A stretch of 5,721 bases of DNA from Rubrivivax sp. GTDB taxonomy: Bacteria; Pseudomonadota; Gammaproteobacteria; Burkholderiales; Burkholderiaceae_C. The stretch covers positions 1-5,721 of the forward strand of contig JADZCL010000281.1 of assembly GCA_020851615.1 (NCBI GenBank), given 5' to 3'. Made by a program: the position numbers and the translations under genes. Each line of letters opens with the position of its first letter. The first letter of the stretch is position 1. The notes below the pieces were generated by a model that was not told where the DNA came from, searched no databases, and was given only the letters and a program-made list of their open reading frames with translations. Positions 1 to 5,721 of this stretch are shown here, in pieces.

Positions 1-995
1 CGATCGAGCCGTGCCGCATCGCGATCAAGGACGCCGGCGTCAAGATCGGCGAGATCAACGACGTGATCCTGGTCGGCGGCATGACGCGCATGCCGAAGGT
101 GCAGGACAAGGTCAAGGAGTTCTTCGGGCGTGAGCCGCGCAAGGACGTCAACCCCGACGAGGCGGTGGCCGTGGGCGCGGCCGTTCAGGGCCAGGTGCTG
201 GGTGGCGAGCGCAAGGATGTGCTGCTGCTGGACGTGACGCCGCTGTCGCTGGGCATCGAGACGCTGGGTGGCGTGATGACCAAGATGATCAAGAAGAACA
301 CCACCATCCCGACCAAGTTCAGCCAGGTGTTCTCCACCGCCGACGACAACCAGCCGGCAGTGACGATCAAGGTCTTCCAGGGCGAGCGGGAGCTGGCTGC
401 GGGCAACAAGAGCCTGGGCGAGTTCAACCTCGAGGGCATCCCGCCGGCGCCGCGCGGCCTGCCGCAGATCGAGGTCACCTTCGATATCGACGCCAACGGC
501 ATCCTGCACGTGGGCGCCAAGGACAAGGCCACCGGCAAGGAGAACAAGATCACCATCAAGGCGAACTCGGGTCTGAACGAGGCCGAGATCGAGAAGATGG
601 TCAAGGACGCCGAGGCCAATGCGGCCGAGGACCACAAGAAGCTCGAACTGGTGCAGGCACGCAATGAAGCCGACGCCATGGCGCACTCGGTGAAGAAGAG
701 TCTGGCCGAGCACGGTGACAAGCTCGACGCCGGCGAGAAGGAGAAGATCGAGGCCGCGCTCAAGGACGCCGAGGAGGCGATCAAGGGCGACGACAAGGAC
801 GCGATCAAGTCCAGGACCGAGGCACTGATGACGGCCAGTCAGAAGCTGGGCGAGAAGATGTATGCCGAGCAGGCGGCAGCGGCCGGGGCCCAGGGCCCGC
901 AGGCCGCGGCGGGAGATGGTGCAGCGGGTGCGTCCGCCTCCAAGCCAGCCGACGACGACGTGGTCGACGCCGAGTTCAAGGAAGTCAGGAAGTGA
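1..995 (+). CDS. dnaK: Molecular chaperone DnaK (Hsp70), C-terminal half, 5' end outside window
   Basis: DnaK is a cytoplasmic Hsp70 that binds exposed hydrophobic segments of unfolded proteins in cycles of ATP hydrolysis, driven by DnaJ and GrpE. The window enters the gene mid-way: the first full codon is at 3, and 330 codons remain before the TGA at 993-995, about half of the usual ~640. Counting visible residues, the Hsp70 signature [11 protein letters not shown] (about 21-31) ends the ATPase domain, the interdomain linker VLLLD is at 73-77, the beta substrate-binding domain runs to about 188, and the helical lid to about 286. The tail is low-complexity Ala/Gly and ends in the conserved acidic DDDVVDAEF. 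The GTG at 63 is an internal valine codon, not a start. dnaJ follows after 110 bp, the standard chaperone pairing. The frame is intact and the identity is very secure. Confidence 0.98.
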   Translation, partial: IEPCRIAIKDAGVKIGEINDVILVGGMTRMPKVQDKVKEFFGREPRKDVNPDEAVAVGAAVQGQVLGGERKDVLLLDVTPLSLGIETLGGVMTKMIKKNTTIPTKFSQVFSTADDNQPAVTIKVFQGERELAAGNKSLGEFNLEGIPPAPRGLPQIEVTFDIDANGILHVGAKDKATGKENKITIKANSGLNEAEIEKMVKDAEANAAEDHKKLELVQARNEADAMAHSVKKSLAEHGDKLDAGEKEKIEAALKDAEEAIKGDDKDAIKSRTEALMTASQKLGEKMYAEQAAAAGAQGPQAAAGDGAAGASASKPADDDVVDAEFKEVRK

Positions 996-1002
996 CGCGA
1001 CA

Positions 1003-1024
1003 GGCAGCCCCGCGCGGGGCTGCC
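1003..1024 (+). terminator. Perfect GC-rich palindrome between dnaK and dnaJ; possible attenuator or mRNA-processing hairpin
   Basis: Seven bases after the dnaK stop, the arms GGCAGCCCC (1003-1011) and GGGGCTGCC (1016-1024) pair perfectly around the loop GCGC, giving a 9-bp stem with a tetraloop. What follows (GCTCTGTCTC) has scattered T but no T-run, so it is not a classical intrinsic terminator. It could partly terminate, stabilise the 3' end of dnaK mRNA, or mark a processing site that keeps DnaJ below DnaK. The structure is seen directly; its role is inferred. Confidence 0.5.
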
Positions 1025-1105
1025 GCTCTGTCTCGCCGCGCTGGAGCCAGCAGGACATGCTTGCGGCCCCGCGCGGCGCTTTCGTTTCGATGACGGCACC
1101 CGATC

Positions 1106-2248
1106 ATGGCAAAGCGCGACTACTACGAAGCCCTGGGCGTCCCCAAGAACGCCACCGACGACGACATCAAGAAGGCCTACCGCAAGCTGGCCATGAAGTA
1201 CCACCCCGATCGCAACCAGGGTGACGAGAGCAAGAAGGCGGAGGAGAAGTTCAAGGAGGTCAAGGAGGCCTACGAGATCCTCTCCGACGCCCAGAAGCGT
1301 GCCGCCTACGACCAGTTCGGACACGCCGGCGTCGACCCGAACATGGGCGGACGCGGCGGTCCCGGGGCGGAGGGGTTCGGCGGCTTCGCCGAGGCCTTCG
1401 GCGACATCTTCGGCGACATCTTCGGCGGCGGCGGGCGGCGGGGCGGCGGCGGGCAGCAGGTCTACCGTGGCAACGACCTCAGCTACGCCATGGAGGTCAC
1501 GCTCGAGGAAGCGGCCACGGGCAAGAGTGCCGAACTGCGCATCCCGAGCTGGGACAACTGCGAGACGTGCAAGGGCAGCGGCGCCAAGCCGGGTACCAGC
1601 CCCAAGACCTGCCCGGGCTGCAACGGCAGCGGCACGGTGCACATGCGCCAGGGCTTCTTCAGCATCCAGCAGACCTGCCCGCACTGCCGTGGCAGCGGCA
1701 AGATCATTCCCGAGCCGTGCGCGAGCTGCAACGGCGCCGGCAAGATCAAGCGCCAGAAGACGCTCGAGGTGAAGATCCCCGCGGGCATCAATGAAGGCAT
1801 GCGTATCCGCTCCGCCGGCAACGGCGAACCCGGCACCAACGGTGGCCCCGCAGGCGACCTCTTCATCGAGATCCGCATCAAGGCGCACGAGATCTTCGAG
1901 CGCGATGGCGATGATCTGCACTGCGCGGTGCCGGTCGGCCTCACCATGGCGGCCCTTGGCGGCTCACTCGAGGTGCCCACGCTCGCTGGCAGCAAGGTCG
2001 AGATCGACCTGCCCGAAGGCACCCAGCACGGCAAGACCTTCCGCCTGCGCGGCAAGGGCATCAAGGGCATCCGCTCGAGCTACCCGGGTGACCTCTACTG
2101 CCACGTCAGTGTCGAGACGCCGGTCAAGCTGACCGAACACCAGCGCAAGCTGCTGAAGGAACTCGACGAATCGTTCCGCAAGGGCGGCGACAAGCACTCA
2201 CCGAACGCCAAGAGCTGGACCGATCGGGTGAAGGGCTTGTTCAAGTAG
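1106..2248 (+). CDS. dnaJ: Chaperone protein DnaJ (type I Hsp40), complete
   Basis: DnaJ is the cytoplasmic J-domain co-chaperone that delivers unfolded clients to DnaK and stimulates its ATPase. The 380-residue product is full length for the family (E. coli has 376). The J domain occupies about 1-70, with the essential HPD at 33-35. A Gly/Phe-rich linker (about 71-117) contains a doubled FGDI. Four CxxCxGxG zinc motifs lie at 152-159, 169-176, 191-198 and 205-212, followed by the C-terminal beta-sandwich substrate-binding domains and dimerisation region. The start is firm: an in-frame TGA lies at 1091-1093, and the ATG at 1106 gives the canonical MAKRDYYE beginning. No clear Shine-Dalgarno precedes it, which is odd for an expressed chaperone gene. 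It probably shares transcripts with dnaK upstream, since no sigma-70 or heat-shock promoter is evident in the gap. Confidence 0.98.
   Translation: MAKRDYYEALGVPKNATDDDIKKAYRKLAMKYHPDRNQGDESKKAEEKFKEVKEAYEILSDAQKRAAYDQFGHAGVDPNMGGRGGPGAEGFGGFAEAFGDIFGDIFGGGGRRGGGGQQVYRGNDLSYAMEVTLEEAATGKSAELRIPSWDNCETCKGSGAKPGTSPKTCPGCNGSGTVHMRQGFFSIQQTCPHCRGSGKIIPEPCASCNGAGKIKRQKTLEVKIPAGINEGMRIRSAGNGEPGTNGGPAGDLFIEIRIKAHEIFERDGDDLHCAVPVGLTMAALGGSLEVPTLAGSKVEIDLPEGTQHGKTFRLRGKGIKGIRSSYPGDLYCHVSVETPVKLTEHQRKLLKELDESFRKGGDKHSPNAKSWTDRVKGLFK
1397..1420 (+). repeat. Perfect 12-bp tandem duplication within dnaJ (encodes FGDI twice)
   Basis: The unit TTCGGCGACATC occurs twice without mismatch at 1397-1408 and 1409-1420, encoding FGDIFGDI in the Gly/Phe-rich linker. 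Related doubled FGD(I/V)F motifs are common in DnaJ proteins, so this is a family trait and not a recent insertion, although identity at the DNA level could allow slippage. Confidence 0.85.
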
Positions 2249-2251
2249 CAC

Positions 2252-2268
2252 GCCGCGCCGCACGCGGC
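2252..2268. other. Small hairpin just after the dnaJ stop
   Basis: GCCGCG (2252-2257) pairs with CGCGGC (2263-2268) around a 5-nt loop, beginning four bases after the dnaJ TAG. It is the first of three small hairpins in the dnaJ/tRNA-Ser gap. A third short one pairs CCCCG (2321-2325) with CGGGG (2332-2336), and in tRNA transcripts it would lie about 17 nt beyond the CCA. At this GC content such short stems arise easily by chance, so a function is only possible. Confidence 0.35.
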
Positions 2269-2285
2269 AGCCCCAGACGCAACGA

Positions 2286-2306
2286 AGCCCCGCCTGCTGC
2301 GGGGCT
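2286..2306. terminator. Probable bidirectional terminator hairpin between convergent dnaJ and tRNA-Ser
   Basis: AGCCCCGC (2286-2293) pairs perfectly with GCGGGGCT (2299-2306) around the 5-nt loop CTGCT. It lies 37 bp after the dnaJ stop and 47 bp after the tRNA 3' end, the expected place for a shared terminator of converging transcripts. On the + strand the tail (CCGGTTGCCTG) is poor in T. On the - strand the tail (TTCGTTGCGTCT) is richer in T, so it may work better for the tRNA transcript. No true U-run is present on either side. Confidence 0.6.
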
Positions 2307-2353
2307 CCGGTTGCCTGTGCCCCCGGTCGCGCGGGGTGATCGGCGGCTTCAAT

Positions 2354-2446
2354 TGGCGGAGTCGGAGGGATTCGAACCCTCGATGCAGGTTTTGCCCGCA
2401 TACTCCCTTAGCAGGGGAGCACCTTCGGCCACTCGGTCACGACTCC
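2354..2446 (-). tRNA. serX-type tRNA-Ser(GCU): tRNA-Ser, anticodon GCU, with encoded CCA
   Basis: Read on the - strand, this 93-nt sequence folds as a class II tRNA. The 7-bp acceptor stem pairs GGAGTCG (2446-2440) with CGACTCC (2364-2358), followed by discriminator G and encoded CCA (2356-2354). The anticodon stem CTCCC/GGGAG encloses loop CTGCTAA with anticodon GCT at 2412-2410, which decodes the serine codons AGC and AGU. A long variable arm with a stem of about 6 bp and an AAAA-containing loop is diagnostic of tRNA-Ser, and the T loop carries TTCGAAT. It lies 59 bp downstream of lysC on the same strand and converges with dnaJ. The sequence is intact with no mismatches in the acceptor or anticodon stems. 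The gene-symbol wording is descriptive only. Confidence 0.97.
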
Positions 2447-2464
2447 AGCGCGAAGAAGCCGCGC

Positions 2465-2470
2465 ATTCTA
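2465..2470 (-). promoter_or_regulatory. Candidate -10 element of the tRNA-Ser promoter
   Basis: On the - strand, TAGAAT (5 of 6 matches to TATAAT) ends 18 bp before the tRNA 5' end, which predicts a leader of roughly ten bases. The bases just after it (GCGCGGC) form a GC-rich discriminator, a known feature of stable-RNA promoters under stringent control. No good -35 is found 16-18 bp upstream, so the call rests on the -10 and its position. Read-through from lysC could also supply the tRNA. Confidence 0.5.
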
Positions 2471-2505
2471 GCGTTGAATCGCCTTCGCCTTGACAGCGCA
2501 GCCGA

Positions 2506-3783
2506 TCATTCGGCGGCAACGCTGCCGGCGTCGAGTTCGAAGGCCTTGTGCAGCGCGCGCACCGCGAGCTCCATGTACTTCTCGTCGATGACGACGCTGG
2601 TCTTGATCTCGCTGGTGCTGATCATCTGGATGTTGATGCCCTCCTCGGAGAGCGTGCGGAACATCTTGCTGGCCACGCCGACGTGGCTGCGCATGCCGAT
2701 GCCCACGATCGAGACCTTGCAGATCTTCGGGTCGCCAATGACCTGCTGCGCGCCGGTGGCCGGCACGACCGTGTTCATCAGCAGGTCGACCGTTCGCGCG
2801 TAGTCGCCGCGATTCACGGTGAACGAGAAGTCGGTGCGCCCGTCGTGCGAGACGTTCTGGATGATGACGTCGATGTCGATGATCGCATCGGCCACCGGGC
2901 CGAGGATCTGGTAGGCCACACCCGGGCGGTCAGGCACGCCCATCACGGTGACCTTGGCTTCATCGCGGTTGAACGCGATGCCCGACACGACGGCTTGTTC
3001 CATCTTCTCGTCTTCCTCAAATGAAATCAGCGTGCCCGATCGGGTTTCTTCCTCGAGCGGGATGTCCGGCGGCGTGAAGCTCGAGAGCACACGCACCGGC
3101 ACCTTGTACTTGCCGGCGAACTCGACGGAACGGATCTGCAGCACCTTGGAGCCCAGGCTGGCCATCTCGAGCATCTCCTCGAAGCTGACGGTGGCCAGGC
3201 GCCGCGCCTCGGGGACGATGCGCGGGTCGGTGGTGTACACGCCGTCGACGTCGGTGTAGATGAGGCACTCGTCGGCACCCAGCGCCGCGGCCACCGCCAC
3301 CGCCGAGGTGTCGCTGCCGCCGCGCCCCAGTGTCGTGACGCGGCCGGCCTCGTCGATGCCCTGGAACCCGGTGATGATGACGACGCGTCCGGCATCCAGT
3401 TCAGCGCGCACGCGGACCTCCTCGATGCGCTGGATGCGCGCCTTGGTGAAGGCGTCATCGGTCACGATGGGGACCTGCCAGCCGGCAAAGCTCACCGCCG
3501 GCACACCGTGCGCCTGCAGGGCCAGCGCCAGCAGGCCCACCGAGACCTGTTCACCCGTCGCGGCGATCGCGTCCTGTTCGCGCAGGCTCTGCACGGTCGA
3601 AGTGGCCGGCGCCAGTTCCTTGGCCAACGCCAGCAGGCGATTGGTCTCGCCGCTCATGGCCGATGGCACCACCACCATCCGATGCCCTGCACGCGCCCAT
3701 TTGGCCACGCGTTGCGCGACACTGCGGATGCGCTCCGTCGAGCCCATCGACGTGCCGCCGTACTTGTGAACGATCAATGCCAT
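2506..3783 (-). CDS. lysC: Aspartokinase (aspartate 4-kinase), LysC type, complete
   Basis: LysC phosphorylates L-aspartate with ATP to 4-phospho-aspartate, the first step towards lysine, diaminopimelate, threonine and methionine; it acts in the cytoplasm. The product has 425 residues, close to the usual 405-425 for single-function aspartokinases. The amino-acid-kinase domain shows VHKYGGTSMGS (5-15), PSAMSGETNRLL (40-51), the GEQVSVGLL segment (77-85), GRGGSDTSA (153-161) and YTDVDGVYTTDP (176-187). Two C-terminal ACT domains follow (about 265-340 and 355-425), with QNVSHDGRTDF (309-319) in the first, the region where lysine and threonine inhibit relatives. The ATG at 3783 gives the canonical MALIVHKYGG start, although no good Shine-Dalgarno precedes it. 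The C-terminus carries a short extension (DAGSVAAE) after the conserved ALHKAFEL. No homoserine dehydrogenase domain is fused. No lysine-riboswitch-like leader is visible; control is probably allosteric. Confidence 0.97.
   Translation of the reverse strand: MALIVHKYGGTSMGSTERIRSVAQRVAKWARAGHRMVVVPSAMSGETNRLLALAKELAPATSTVQSLREQDAIAATGEQVSVGLLALALQAHGVPAVSFAGWQVPIVTDDAFTKARIQRIEEVRVRAELDAGRVVIITGFQGIDEAGRVTTLGRGGSDTSAVAVAAALGADECLIYTDVDGVYTTDPRIVPEARRLATVSFEEMLEMASLGSKVLQIRSVEFAGKYKVPVRVLSSFTPPDIPLEEETRSGTLISFEEDEKMEQAVVSGIAFNRDEAKVTVMGVPDRPGVAYQILGPVADAIIDIDVIIQNVSHDGRTDFSFTVNRGDYARTVDLLMNTVVPATGAQQVIGDPKICKVSIVGIGMRSHVGVASKMFRTLSEEGINIQMISTSEIKTSVVIDEKYMELAVRALHKAFELDAGSVAAE
3001..3018 (-). 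other. Candidate internal translation start in lysC (regulatory subunit)
   Basis: Codon 261 of lysC is ATG (3003-3001), and GAGGAA (3018-3013) lies 9 nt before it, a better ribosome-binding sequence than that at the main start. Initiation here would give a 165-residue protein (to 2506) starting MEQAVVSGIAF and consisting of just the two ACT domains. In Bacillus subtilis and Corynebacterium glutamicum a beta subunit of similar size is made from the equivalent position in lysC. The purines are also explained by the encoded acidic stretch EEDEK, so this remains an inference. Confidence 0.35.
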
Positions 3784-3798
3784 GAGAGTCTGCCCAGG

Positions 3799-3839
3799 CG
3801 CCGCAGCGCGGCGATGTCGCAGCGGTCAGCCCTGCTGCG
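3799..3839 (-). promoter_or_regulatory. Two small hairpins in the lysC 5' leader
   Basis: In the predicted lysC leader, one stem pairs + strand bases 3818-3823 (CGCAGC) with 3834-3839 (GCTGCG) around a 10-nt loop. A second pairs 3799-3804 (CGCCGC) with 3808-3813 (GCGGCG) around a 3-nt loop. They could shape translation, since the lysC start lacks a clear ribosome-binding site. No ATG-started leader peptide is visible and there is no resemblance to the much longer lysine riboswitch. Chance pairing in GC-rich DNA is a fair alternative. Confidence 0.3.
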
Positions 3840-3852
3840 CGAAAAGCCTTTG

Positions 3853-3858
3853 ATTGTA
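3853..3858 (-). promoter_or_regulatory. Candidate -10 element of a lysC promoter
   Basis: On the - strand, TACAAT (5 of 6 matches to TATAAT) stands in a small AT-rich island between tilS and lysC, 69 bp before the lysC ATG, and predicts a leader of roughly 60 nt. The expected -35 position is GC-rich with no TTGACA-like hexamer, so the promoter may be weak, activator-dependent or absent. Confidence 0.42.
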
Positions 3859-3872
3859 GTCGGGCAAGACAC

Positions 3873-3895
3873 GCGCCCCGCCGCGCCGCGGGCGC
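3873..3895 (-). terminator. Weak terminator-like hairpin after tilS
   Basis: Immediately after the tilS TAA, the - strand can pair GCGCCC with GGGCGC (arms at 3895-3890 and 3878-3873) across an 11-nt GC-rich loop; the stem extends inward with one bulged base. The following GTGTCTTGCCC lacks a U-run. It may lower read-through from accA-tilS into lysC, but the evidence is thin. Confidence 0.3.
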
Positions 3896-3897
3896 CC

Positions 3898-5208
3898 TTA
3901 GGGCAGCCAGCGCAGGTCGACCCGGGGCTCTCCTGGGCAGGCCTGCGCACGCGCGTCGAGGCCGAGCCCGGGGACGAGCAGCAGTTGCTCCCCCGCAAAG
4001 ACGAGCGGGACGTTGCGCGCCCATGCCGGCACGCCATGCGACTGAAACTGCTTCTTCAGGCTGCGCGGCGGTGTCGCAGGGTGGCTCTGGAACTGCTCTC
4101 CGCCCAGGCGCGGCCGCAGCTGACAGTCGCGCAGCAGCGCCGCGGGAACACCACCGGTGACGGCGGCCTGCACACGCAGCAGGCCCTGCCAGGGCTGCAG
4201 CGGATGGTCACCCGGCTGCGAGAGATCGATCGCCCGGGCCAGGGGTTGCCCTGGCTGCGGCTGCTCGGCCACCACAAACAGCCGGTCACGATAGCGGCGC
4301 AACTCGACCGCGCCGCAAGGCCAGCACCCGGTGCGTGCCGCAGGCAGCTCGCGCAGCAGGCGATACAGCAGCGTGTCGGGCCAGCCCGGTGCCAATACGT
4401 CGGCCAGCCAGCGTCGCAGCACGGCGGTGCGCCGGGCTTCGCTCAGCGCAAACCACGCAGGAAGCTGCAGGCTCACGCCATCGCACACGCGCGCCAGGTC
4501 CTCGCCCGCCACCTCATCGACGAGTGCCCGCACTTCACTCGCGCGACGGGCCACGGCGACGAAACCGGCTTCGGCATCGGGAAACGCGGTCAGCAGGGCC
4601 GGCCAGACCCGTGCCCGCAAGCGGCTGCGCGCAAAGCGCCGCTGGGCATTCGACGGGTCACTCACCGCCCGCAGGCGCCAGCGCCGCAGATAGGCCTCGA
4701 TGGCCTCGCGCGGCTGGGCCAGCCAGGGCCGCATCCACAGGATGCCGTCGCGCTCGACCACCGCGGGCATGGCCGCAAGCCCCGCAGGACCGGCACCTCG
4801 CAAGGCCTGCAGCAGCACGGTCTCGGCCTGGTCGCGCCGATGGTGCGCCAGCAGCACATGCATGCAGCCCGCAGCACGCGCCATCTCTGCCAGCGCCCGG
4901 TAGCGCTCGCGCCGTGCCCAGGCCTCGATGCTCTCCCCGCGCGCGGGCTGCCCTTGCAGCCGCTGACCATGAAAGACGATATCCAGGCCGCCCCGCGCCC
5001 AGCGCCGGCATTGCGCAGCCACGGCGCGCATCCAGCCATCGGCCTCGGGCTGCAGGCCATGGTGGACATGCAGCGCGTGCACCTGCAGCCGCTGCCGTTT
5101 GGCCAGCCGTGCCGTGGCATGCAGGAGGGCCGTGGAATCGAAACCGCCGCTGGCCGCGACAGCCAGCGCGCGCGGGTGCGGGGTCGGCAGCCCTTGATGC
5201 ACGCCCAC
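3898..5208 (-). CDS. tilS: tRNA(Ile)-lysidine synthetase TilS, complete
   Basis: TilS is the ATP-dependent ligase that joins lysine to C34 of tRNA-Ile(CAU), changing both its decoding (AUG to AUA) and its charging (Met to Ile); it is usually essential. The 436 residues match the long, three-part form (E. coli has about 432). The N-terminal PP-loop domain has SGGFDS (20-25), VHHGL (48-52), HHRRDQAETVLLQALRGAGPAG in pieces across 122-143, and DPSN (184-187). A middle tRNA-binding region follows. The TilS C-terminal domain has LRPRLGGEQF (364-373), PPRSLKKQFQ (380-389) and LVPGLGLDAR (411-420). QFQSH occurs twice (372-376, 387-391) with different codons. The GTG at 5208 is chosen because it leaves 19 residues before SGG, near the family norm; GTG at 5202 (codon 3) is equally possible. 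No Shine-Dalgarno is visible. It begins 25 bp after accA. Confidence 0.95.
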   Translation of the reverse strand: MGVHQGLPTPHPRALAVAASGGFDSTALLHATARLAKRQRLQVHALHVHHGLQPEADGWMRAVAAQCRRWARGGLDIVFHGQRLQGQPARGESIEAWARRERYRALAEMARAAGCMHVLLAHHRRDQAETVLLQALRGAGPAGLAAMPAVVERDGILWMRPWLAQPREAIEAYLRRWRLRAVSDPSNAQRRFARSRLRARVWPALLTAFPDAEAGFVAVARRASEVRALVDEVAGEDLARVCDGVSLQLPAWFALSEARRTAVLRRWLADVLAPGWPDTLLYRLLRELPAARTGCWPCGAVELRRYRDRLFVVAEQPQPGQPLARAIDLSQPGDHPLQPWQGLLRVQAAVTGGVPAALLRDCQLRPRLGGEQFQSHPATPPRSLKKQFQSHGVPAWARNVPLVFAGEQLLLVPGLGLDARAQACPGEPRVDLRWLP

Positions 5209-5233
5209 GGGGGTGCGCCGGGCGCGAGGCGCC

Positions 5234-5721
5234 TCAGCGCTCCTTGGTGTCGGCGAAGCGACCGTAGGACTGCAGTCGGTCGTAGCGGCGCTGCAGAAGG
5301 ATCCTGGGCTCGAGGTCGATCACCTGGCGCAGGGCATCGTTGAGCCCACGCTTGAGCTGCGCGGCCATCCATTTCGGGTCGCGGTGCGCCCCGCCGACGG
5401 GCTCGTTGACGATCTTGTCGATCACGCCCAGCGCCTTCAGTCGGTGGGCGGTGATGCCCAGCGCCTCCGCCGCCTCGGACGCACGCTCGGACGTCTTCCA
5501 GAGGATGGATGCACAGCCCTCGGGCGAGATCACCGCATAGACGCTGAACTGCAGCATCAGCACCTGATCACCGACGCTGATCGCCAGCGCCCCACCGGAC
5601 CCGCCTTCGCCGATGATGGTGCAGATGATGGGCACCTCGAGCTGCGCCATCTCGAAGATGTTGCGCCCGATCGCTTCGGATTGCCCGCGCTCCTCGGCGC
5701 CAATGCCCGGATAGGCCCCAG
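5234..5721 (-). CDS. accA: Acetyl-CoA carboxylase carboxyltransferase subunit alpha, C-terminal half; 5' end outside window
   Basis: AccA, with AccD, forms the carboxyltransferase that moves CO2 from carboxybiotin on AccB to acetyl-CoA, giving malonyl-CoA for fatty-acid synthesis in the cytoplasm. The reading frame enters from the right edge (first full codon 5719-5717), leaving 161 residues of the usual ~320 before the TGA at 5236-5234. Visible residues begin [28 protein letters not shown] (37-47) is the glycine-rich crotonase-fold loop that forms the active-site oxyanion hole. [11 protein letters not shown] and GGAHRDP follow, and [12 protein letters not shown] lies close to the C-terminus. 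The internal ATG at 5650 is a methionine codon, not the start. tilS follows by 25 bp on the same strand, which suggests co-transcription. The frame is intact. Confidence 0.97.
   Translation of the reverse strand, partial: GAYPGIGAEERGQSEAIGRNIFEMAQLEVPIICTIIGEGGSGGALAISVGDQVLMLQFSVYAVISPEGCASILWKTSERASEAAEALGITAHRLKALGVIDKIVNEPVGGAHRDPKWMAAQLKRGLNDALRQVIDLEPRILLQRRYDRLQSYGRFADTKER

Noticed and set aside
1060..1105. A sigma-32 heat-shock promoter directly before dnaJ
   Set aside because: CTTGCG at 1060-1065 loosely resembles the -35, but no CCCCAT-like -10 is found at the required 13-15 bp spacing. The CACCCGAT near 1097 is too far away.
839..1921. A 360-codon open frame on the - strand opposite dnaJ and the dnaK tail
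   Set aside because: Its Leu/Val/Ala-rich translation mirrors the Lys/Glu/Gly codons of dnaJ and no family is recognisable. The dnaK and dnaJ readings explain all of the sequence.
2354..2446. The tRNA-Ser gene as an integration site for a genomic island
   Set aside because: tRNA-Ser genes are common attachment sites, but no integrase, no direct repeat of the tRNA 3' end and no change in composition or gene type is visible on either side within the window.
2490..2495. A perfect TTGACA on the + strand beside the lysC stop
   Set aside because: At 16-18 bp downstream there is only GC-rich sequence with no -10 element, and no + strand gene follows.
4060..4110. The duplicated QFQSH peptide in TilS as a recent internal duplication
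   Set aside because: The two copies use different codons (for example AGC versus TCG for Ser), and both positions fall in the conserved C-terminal domain, so chance or convergence explains it.
4818..4844. RR in place of the usual LD in the TilS HHxxDQAET motif as a sign of lost activity
   Set aside because: The flanking HH, DQ and ET residues are kept. HHRRDQAET is, as far as I recall, normal for Burkholderiales TilS, so this is a lineage variant and not a defect.
4335..5267. A 310-codon Arg/Ala/Pro-rich open frame on the + strand within tilS
   Set aside because: It is antisense to tilS, of low complexity and contains no motif; a composition artefact.
3508..5343. A 611-codon open frame on the + strand across tilS and the 5' part of lysC
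   Set aside because: It lies antisense to two firmly identified genes and its translation is Arg/Gln/Pro/Ala-rich with no recognisable domain. Long antisense frames are expected in DNA this GC-rich, where stop codons are rare.

Overview
The window looks like ordinary chromosomal core DNA from a high-GC betaproteobacterium, most likely order Burkholderiales. I infer this from the protein sequences (DnaK with [10 protein letters not shown], a Burkholderiales-type LysC, TilS with HHRRDQAET, AccA ending in LQSYGRF) and from the gene order accA-tilS-lysC-tRNA-Ser, which I recall as typical of that order. No species can be named without a database search.

The left part, on the + strand, is a heat-shock chaperone pair. 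It holds the 3' half of dnaK (to 995), a 110-bp gap carrying a perfect 22-nt palindrome, and a complete dnaJ (1106-2248). DnaK is the ATP-driven Hsp70 and DnaJ its J-domain co-chaperone, so the two products act together in protein folding.

The middle (2249-2505) is a convergence zone. Three small GC-rich hairpins fill the gap after dnaJ. Then comes a complete tRNA-Ser(GCU) gene on the - strand with encoded CCA, and its probable promoter lies between it and the end of lysC.

The right part, on the - strand, reads accA (3' half only, cut by the window edge), tilS and lysC. accA encodes a subunit of acetyl-CoA carboxylase (fatty-acid synthesis), tilS encodes the lysidine synthetase that matures tRNA-Ile(CAU), and lysC encodes aspartokinase (the entry to lysine, threonine, methionine and diaminopimelate synthesis). 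tilS follows accA by 25 bp and is probably co-transcribed with it. lysC follows tilS after 114 bp that hold a candidate promoter and small hairpins. These three genes share no pathway, so their linkage looks like conserved synteny rather than a functional module.

I see no mobile element, CRISPR array, phage gene, toxin-antitoxin pair or unknown protein-coding gene. No new biological system is apparent. The points most worth a second look are a possible internal translation start in lysC for a separate regulatory subunit, the palindrome between dnaK and dnaJ, and weak or missing Shine-Dalgarno sequences at the dnaJ, lysC and tilS starts.
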